From: an uncultured Acetatifactor sp.
Lineage (GTDB): Bacteria; Bacillota; Clostridia; Lachnospirales; Lachnospiraceae
Direction: 5' to 3'
DNA: 64,000 bases
Assembly: GCA_910578815.1 (NCBI GenBank)
Contig: CAJTSE010000001.1
Coordinates: forward strand, 225,161 to 289,160
Part shown: in pieces, positions 59,403 through 64,000 of the stretch
Layout of the letters: every line of letters begins with the position of its first letter
How positions within the stretch are numbered: the first letter of the stretch is position 1
Notes under the pieces: model-generated
What the model was told of the DNA's origin: nothing
Seen by the model: only the letters and a program-made list of their open reading frames with translations
Database searches by the model: none
Made by a program: the position numbers and the translations under genes

Positions 59403-60017
59403 TCACCCTTTCACTACTTTGATAAAATTCCGCAATATCTGCATTCCTATATCCGAACTTTTTTCCGGATGAAACTGACATGCAAACAAATTCCCCTTCT
59501 CAACGGAAGCATGAATCTGCACACCATAATCCGCAGTAGCAGTAACAATTCCCGCATCCGCCGCCTGCAGATAAAAAGAATGAACAAAATAGACAAAAGG
59601 ATTTTCCTGCAAATTTTCAAATAGACGACCCTTAACCTTAAACTGCAGACTGTTCCAGCCAATATGCGGAACCTTCAATCCTTGCTCAGACGGAATTTTT
59701 AGGACCCTGCCTTCCAGAATATGCAGACCCTCCACACCAGGGGACTCTTCGCTTTCCGCAAACAGAAGCTGTAATCCCAGACAGATCCCTAAAAACGGCA
59801 TATCCCTGTCAACACATTCTCTGACTACCCCGTCCAAACCGTAATCCTTCAGCTTCCCCATGGCATCTCCGAAAGCTCCTACTCCGGGAAGAACTACCCC
59901 GTTTGCACCAAGAATGGTCTTTGGATCTCTGGTGACTATAGCCGACTCTCCCAAAAACGCAAACGCCTTCTCCACACTTCGGATATTGCCTGCGTCATAG
60001 TCAATGATCGCAATCAT
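59403..60017 (-). CDS. hisH: Imidazole glycerol phosphate synthase subunit HisH
   Basis: A 204-residue class I glutaminase. The catalytic Cys is in MPFLGICLGLQLLF, and the His/Glu pair is in FACQFHPEKSS. The N-terminus MIAIIDYDAGNIRSVEKAF is typical. It delivers ammonia to HisF, encoded four bases downstream. The charged single-pass protein gene is 43 bases upstream. Confidence 0.97.
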   Translation of the reverse strand: MIAIIDYDAGNIRSVEKAFAFLGESAIVTRDPKTILGANGVVLPGVGAFGDAMGKLKDYGLDGVVRECVDRDMPFLGICLGLQLLFAESEESPGVEGLHILEGRVLKIPSEQGLKVPHIGWNSLQFKVKGRLFENLQENPFVYFVHSFYLQAADAGIVTATADYGVQIHASVEKGNLFACQFHPEKSSDIGMQILRNFIKVVKG

Positions 60018-60059
60018 ATTATTCCTCGCTCCGCCGTATACACAGCTTTCTTCTTTTAC

Positions 60060-61943
60060 CTATTGATTATCAATAAAGGTATCGTTCCCCAGTCCGTCTT
60101 CCTCCGGCAGCATATCCGGAATCTGATTTTCCTCCGGTTCTGAAACTGTCGGATCCTGTTCCGACGCTGCAGGGTCCTGCTTCGGCACTTCAGACGCTGC
60201 CGGCACATCCCAGTTTTCAAAAGTTCTTCCCCCCGCGATAGCCGTCACCATCTTGGTATATTCCCGATCGCTTCGCACGGCGGCAATGGTTTGTGCCTGC
60301 CCCTCCGTCAGCCCAAATTCACCGGACAAGTAATTCAAAATAATGGCATAACCGGCGGCTATATCTTCTTCCGCGTTCCACTGGCCTGCATAGGAATATA
60401 AATCCGGATAGCTGTCTATGGTCTGGATCAAGCTGTCAAGAGCCCGCACTCTGTCACCTTCTGCCATATACATTTCAAATTCGCGAATCCAAAGCCGAAT
60501 ATATAAAATACTTTCCGACTTGCCAAACATAATGCTTTCTGTCTCATTGAGATCTTTGCCAAAAAGATTCTGATAACAAGTCTGGTAATCCCCCTCATAG
60601 TAAGCAGTCTTCGCTGTCTTTTTATCTGAATAGTCTGTCACGGAATTGACAAACACAAACACAAGCACACCTACGGATACACCTACAAGCACAACAGGCA
60701 GTACCTTTTTCATAGAAAGCTTCTTGCCCGGCACGGAAGGCGCTTCTTTCACCGGCCTTTCCTTCTTCGGCTTCGGCGCTTTCTTCGGCTTCGGCTCCTT
60801 CTTGGGCTTTTCCTTTATCTTCTTGTCATCTTTCTCCTTGCCCTTCTTTCCCTTTTTACCCTTTGCTCCCTTTTCTTCCTTGTCCAGATCGTCCAAAATG
60901 TCTTTGTTTTCTCTGGATAACTTAATATTTTCGTTTTCTTCCTCGTCTTCCTCCGTCAGGAAATTCATGATTCGTGCGAAGAAACCCTGCTTTTCCTTCG
61001 GATTATCTCCACCCTCCAACGACTTCGAATCCTCTGTCTTCGACAGGACTTCCTCCCCATCACCCATATCCGCCAGCAGATCAGCATCCCCGTCATCTCC
61101 AAACAAACTGTCAAGGTCCAACTCGCCACCGTCAATCCCCACCACTTCGGGAACCTGTTCTTCAGCAGCTTCTATCATATCCGGCTCGGAAGTTGCATCT
61201 TCTTCCGGCGGCTCCTGCCGCTGCCCTGCCAGATCAGCCTCGGAAACAATGGAATCCAAAACAGACGGGTCAAACAAATCCTGATCCGCCAGATCGCCTT
61301 GCATTCCATCCTCCCGCTGCTCTTCCGACTGCTCTTCTTCACGCTTTTCAGCTTTCTGTCCGCGCTTGGATTTTTCTTTTTGGGCCGCCTTGGCCGCCTT
61401 CTTATCTGCTTTTCTTGCAGCAGCCTCTTCTCTTTGCTTTTCTTTTTTCAGCCTGGCAAGCTCTTTTTTTTCATTCCGGGCATCTTTTTTCGGCTCCTTA
61501 TTATCGCCGCCGTCAGAATAATCATCTCCACCGCCCAGAATTTTAGTCTCCAGATCTTCCTCCGGATAATCCTCAAGCATTGCTGTAATAGAATCATCTA
61601 CCGCCTCATTATTATCGGACTTCTGCAGCAGATCCTGAATATCTTGAAGCTCTTCATCATCGCTCTCTTCCAACATTTTCAGCACATCCTCATCCGAAAG
61701 ATCCATATCGGAAGCGCTTGATAACTCATCCTCCTGATCAGCGCCTGCTGAAAGCAGCCTGTTAATCTCATCTTCCGACATTTCGGAAACGGCATCCAAA
61801 TCCGGCACTTCCGCATCCAGGGCGGAAATTCCCGCATCTGGTTCAATTTCTTCTTCATCCTGCCCGAAAAGGCTCTCATCCTGTTCATTACTCTCTGTTA
61901 AATCCTTTAACAGATTATCCAGATAATCCTCTTGTGAAGGCAT
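60060..61943 (-). CDS. Large charged single-pass membrane protein of unknown function
   Basis: A 627-residue protein I do not recognise. Residues 1-150 are strongly acidic with repeated short helices such as MSEDEINRLLSAGA (55-68) and MDLSDEDVLKMLEES. Residues 150-215 are a Lys/Ala/Glu coiled coil. A second acidic stretch follows, then a Lys/Pro-rich region (about 350-405) and one membrane helix at about 414-435. The C-terminal 192 residues should be outside, with a helical, TPR-like part (AYYEGDYQTCYQNLFGKDL onward) and an acidic Pro-rich tail. The MSEDEINRLL segments recall the FliM/FliN N-terminal motif, and cheV is two genes away, but this is only a resemblance. Confidence 0.75.
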   Translation of the reverse strand: MPSQEDYLDNLLKDLTESNEQDESLFGQDEEEIEPDAGISALDAEVPDLDAVSEMSEDEINRLLSAGADQEDELSSASDMDLSDEDVLKMLEESDDEELQDIQDLLQKSDNNEAVDDSITAMLEDYPEEDLETKILGGGDDYSDGGDNKEPKKDARNEKKELARLKKEKQREEAAARKADKKAAKAAQKEKSKRGQKAEKREEEQSEEQREDGMQGDLADQDLFDPSVLDSIVSEADLAGQRQEPPEEDATSEPDMIEAAEEQVPEVVGIDGGELDLDSLFGDDGDADLLADMGDGEEVLSKTEDSKSLEGGDNPKEKQGFFARIMNFLTEEDEEENENIKLSRENKDILDDLDKEEKGAKGKKGKKGKEKDDKKIKEKPKKEPKPKKAPKPKKERPVKEAPSVPGKKLSMKKVLPVVLVGVSVGVLVFVFVNSVTDYSDKKTAKTAYYEGDYQTCYQNLFGKDLNETESIMFGKSESILYIRLWIREFEMYMAEGDRVRALDSLIQTIDSYPDLYSYAGQWNAEEDIAAGYAIILNYLSGEFGLTEGQAQTIAAVRSDREYTKMVTAIAGGRTFENWDVPAASEVPKQDPAASEQDPTVSEPEENQIPDMLPEEDGLGNDTFIDNQ

Positions 61944-61992
61944 AATATCTCCTCAACTTTCCTGTTTTCTTTTGCCTCATGCGCTCATTGTA

Positions 61993-62781
61993 TCATAGAC
62001 TCTCCAACCAGGCAATCGCATTTTTCGAAATCCCCAAACCTTTTTCCGACAATTCTTCCGTTAGCTGATACAACGCTTCATTCACACGAACAAAAATTGC
62101 TTTCTTATTAAAATATGCAATTTTTTCAAAGGGCCAGCGGATCACCGTTGGAAAACGCATACCTTCTCCTAATTCAAGCACTAGCAGTCTACGATTTAAT
62201 GACCCTTGAAGCCATTTCGTATAAACTTCCCATTGCTTCCGATACCCCTGCTCATCATATTGCTCGGCAAAAACAGTATTTAATACCATTGGCTCCCCGC
62301 ATTGACAGCACCTTGTAAGCATTTGGAATTCGTCTGACGAAAAATGTCCTGTAAACAATTCTTCAAAAGCAGCATTCATGTGCTCAGCCTCGTCTGCCGT
62401 TACACTCTCGACCATATGTCCGCATCCATTAAGGCATTGTTTTCGAGCAGTTGTGCCGCAGGGCATAACAAGCCGGTCCTTCTTCCACGGAATCTTTTCA
62501 ATCCTGCTGTCGGTAGCCGTAGCGATAACAAAATAATTTTTATCCGCAAGAATGTTTGCAAGTTTCTTTAAAGCCGGGCTGATATTATCCTCCATTTTTG
62601 CCGAACAATATTCCTGCCAGGCCGGAATAAGCCACTGATAACCGGACTCCTGCAGCAATTTCTTTCCCCTTACAAACTCTGTACAATTCCGAAGACGCAA
62701 AAGATCATCAAATTCCTCGCCCAATCCTGCTAAAATCATATCCGCGTTTTTCATTTCGGTAAGAATTTCTTCTGTCTTCAT
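61993..62781 (-). CDS. Sir2-like (sirtuin-related) protein
   Basis: A 262-residue protein resembling Sir2 NAD-dependent enzymes. ADMILAGLGEEFDD stands in the position of the NAD-binding GAG loop, four Cys (CLNGC and CCQC) fit the zinc site, and LLVLELGEGMRFPTVIRWPFEKI resembles the C-terminal NAD site of bacterial sirtuin-like proteins. The active-site His of deacylases is not evident, so it may act on ADP-ribose chemistry or be inactive. It lies between the charged membrane protein gene and cheV on the same strand, but its 111-base gap to cheV contains a terminator. The partner or substrate is unknown. Confidence 0.6.
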   Translation of the reverse strand: MKTEEILTEMKNADMILAGLGEEFDDLLRLRNCTEFVRGKKLLQESGYQWLIPAWQEYCSAKMEDNISPALKKLANILADKNYFVIATATDSRIEKIPWKKDRLVMPCGTTARKQCLNGCGHMVESVTADEAEHMNAAFEELFTGHFSSDEFQMLTRCCQCGEPMVLNTVFAEQYDEQGYRKQWEVYTKWLQGSLNRRLLVLELGEGMRFPTVIRWPFEKIAYFNKKAIFVRVNEALYQLTEELSEKGLGISKNAIAWLESL

Positions 62782-62852
62782 CTCTTTTCTCCAAAAACGA
62801 CAAATCCTGATACAATCGAGTAGATGAAATCTTTACCTACTCACTACGCATA

Positions 62853-62880
62853 TAAAAGAGCCGAGAAACTTCCCGGCTCT
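62853..62880 (-). terminator. Terminator of cheV
   Basis: AGAGCCGGGAAG and TTTCTCGGCTCT on the minus strand form a stem followed by TTTA, starting about 12 bases after the cheV stop. It separates cheV from the sirtuin-like gene. Confidence 0.75.
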
Positions 62881-62891
62881 ACATAAATTTT

Positions 62892-63803
62892 TTATTTATC
62901 CAAATGCTTCTCGTCAACAAGCCGGTCAACTATTTTTACCAAATTACCAATCTCAGGCTTTGACAGCTGTGCGTCCGCTCCCAGTTCTTCACCCTTTCTC
63001 ATCATATCCTCATTCACCAAAGAAGAGAAAATGATAATGGGAATGTCTGCCGTAGCATCATCGGATTTCACAAGCTTTGTCAGCCTGTGTCCATCCATTT
63101 CCGGCATTTCAATATCTGTTACAATCAGACGAACATGATCCTTCAGGCTGCCATCCGCCTTGCATTGGGTAATCACATCATAAGCCCTCTGTCCGTTCTC
63201 CGTATGGATCAAATTGTCATATCCCGCCTTCTTCAGACAGTCTACAATCAGCTTATTCAGCAAAGGAGAATCTTCCGCAATCAAAATAGGCACATTACTT
63301 CTCTTTCTTTCGCCCAGCTCGCTAATCTCGGATACCTTCAAACCAGTCTCAGGATTAATGTCCGTAACAATTTTTTCAAAGTCCAGAATGATAATCAGTT
63401 TCCCGTCCTGCTTAATAATTCCCGTTGATACACTTTCATCCGTTGTGGAAATCGTTGCGTCAGGTTTAATGATGTCTCTCCAGGATACTCTGTGGATTCC
63501 CTGCACACTGTCAACATGAAAAGCAAGATCCAGCTTATTAAAATTTGTCAGAATAAACAACCCCGCAGGTTCCGAAACTCCCCTGCCCAAACAATTCTTT
63601 AAATCAATGGCGGTAATCATAATGTCTCTCGGCATAAAAATACCTTCTATGCTGGGATGGGAATTAGGAACAGGTGTGACTGCCTCATATGTAATTATTT
63701 CTCTTATCTTAGCCACATTAATACCATAAGAATTACTTCCTAACGTAAATTCAAGAATTTCCAGTTCGTTTGTTCCATTTTCCAATAAAATTTTAGTATC
63801 CAT
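62892..63803 (-). CDS. cheV: Chemotaxis coupling protein CheV (CheW plus REC)
   Basis: A 303-residue adaptor linking chemoreceptors to CheA, with adaptation through a receiver domain. The CheW part (about 12-155) has EILEFTLGSNSYGINVAKIREI, split by normal strands, and GLFILTNFNKLDLAFHVDSV. The REC part (about 172-300) has acidic residues in PILIAEDSP, phosphoacceptor in IVTDIEMPEMDG and Lys in LSKPEI. The ribosome binding site is GAGGTGG. No other che gene is adjacent in the window, although c-di-GMP genes at 3858 and 52336 also serve motility decisions. Confidence 0.95.
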   Translation of the reverse strand: MDTKILLENGTNELEILEFTLGSNSYGINVAKIREIITYEAVTPVPNSHPSIEGIFMPRDIMITAIDLKNCLGRGVSEPAGLFILTNFNKLDLAFHVDSVQGIHRVSWRDIIKPDATISTTDESVSTGIIKQDGKLIIILDFEKIVTDINPETGLKVSEISELGERKRSNVPILIAEDSPLLNKLIVDCLKKAGYDNLIHTENGQRAYDVITQCKADGSLKDHVRLIVTDIEMPEMDGHRLTKLVKSDDATADIPIIIFSSLVNEDMMRKGEELGADAQLSKPEIGNLVKIVDRLVDEKHLDK

Positions 63804-63910
63804 TTTTCCACCTCATTACTTTTTTCTAGTTCAAAATCCTACTGCCCACCATTCTCTAACAGTTTATCATACTTTCCGAAAAAATAAAACTACTATCTGA
63901 AAATTTTATC

Positions 63911-63943
63911 AAAAAAAGAAAGCAGTTTTCTGCTTTCCTTTTT
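63911..63943. terminator. Bidirectional terminator near the right edge
   Basis: GAAAGCAG and CTGCTTTC form a stem with an A run before it and T runs after it, so it can act on either strand. It would end a transcript arriving from beyond the right edge on the minus strand, or a plus-strand one. Confidence 0.6.
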
Positions 63944-64000
63944 CTGTCAATGACACGGAAGTCATTGTACCTTCAAAACCGAACACTGGCTCTATTCTCT

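Overview
The window looks like chromosomal DNA of an anaerobic, low-to-middle GC Firmicute of the Lachnospiraceae type. Supporting signs are strong AGGAGG ribosome binding sites, TTGACA/TATAAT promoters, a tryptophan T-box leader, diaminopimelate dehydrogenase (ddh) next to lysA, UPF0210 and ACT-domain partners, TmcAL, and c-di-GMP signalling proteins. Nearly everything lies on the minus strand. I see no prophage, transposase, integrase or CRISPR array.

Layout. 1-8.2 kb: rnc (cut by the left edge), acpP and plsX, then a three-gene block (repeat-rich surface protein, REC/HD-GYP/GGDEF regulator, MATE exporter), then rpmF and yceD. In many Firmicutes yceD-rpmF-plsX-acpP-rnc are contiguous, so the block interrupts a conserved cluster. 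8.2-11.2 kb: a LytTR regulator with a DUF3021 membrane partner and an ABC-2 exporter. 11.5-19.5 kb: an SDR resembling 12alpha-hydroxysteroid dehydrogenases, and a probable amino-acid uptake and catabolism operon (PucR regulator, polar amino acid ABC importer, kinase-like protein, class III aminotransferase, iron alcohol dehydrogenase) behind a promoter with a perfect inverted repeat. 19.5-27 kb: the trp operon trpE-trpGD-trpC-trpF-trpB-trpA under a T-box. 27-32.4 kb: TrmB/MFS/SGNH operon, a phosphoesterase and a C39-like protease. 32.5-36.3 kb: pta-ackA and divergent tmcAL. 36.3-46.5 kb: UPF0210, ACT protein, WalJ-like hydrolase, FtsA-like protein, coaE, polA, zinc-finger membrane protein and metY. 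46.7-51.4 kb: DRE-TIM lyase, SDR, CapA lipoprotein, an ECF sigma factor with a very large C-terminal extension, and tRNA-Leu(CAA). 51.4-57.9 kb: a solute-binding lipoprotein whose two halves appear in circularly permuted order, a Cache-HAMP-GGDEF cyclase, an S66 peptidase, lysA, ddh and an acetyltransferase. 57.9-64 kb: ung, hisF, hisH, a 627-residue charged single-pass protein of unknown function, a Sir2-like protein, cheV, and a right edge resembling an rRNA-operon spacer.

The most unusual observations are: (1) the circularly permuted binding protein beside a membrane diguanylate cyclase and without permease or ATPase genes; (2) a family of multi-hairpin intergenic elements abutting or overlapping stop codons at four loci, one of them amplified as a 111-bp tandem repeat; (3) the ECF sigma fusion with an intact internal ribosome binding site at the junction; (4) the aminotransferase/alcohol dehydrogenase operon; and (5) the surface protein built from two repeat families. 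All assignments come from reading the sequence; no database search was run.
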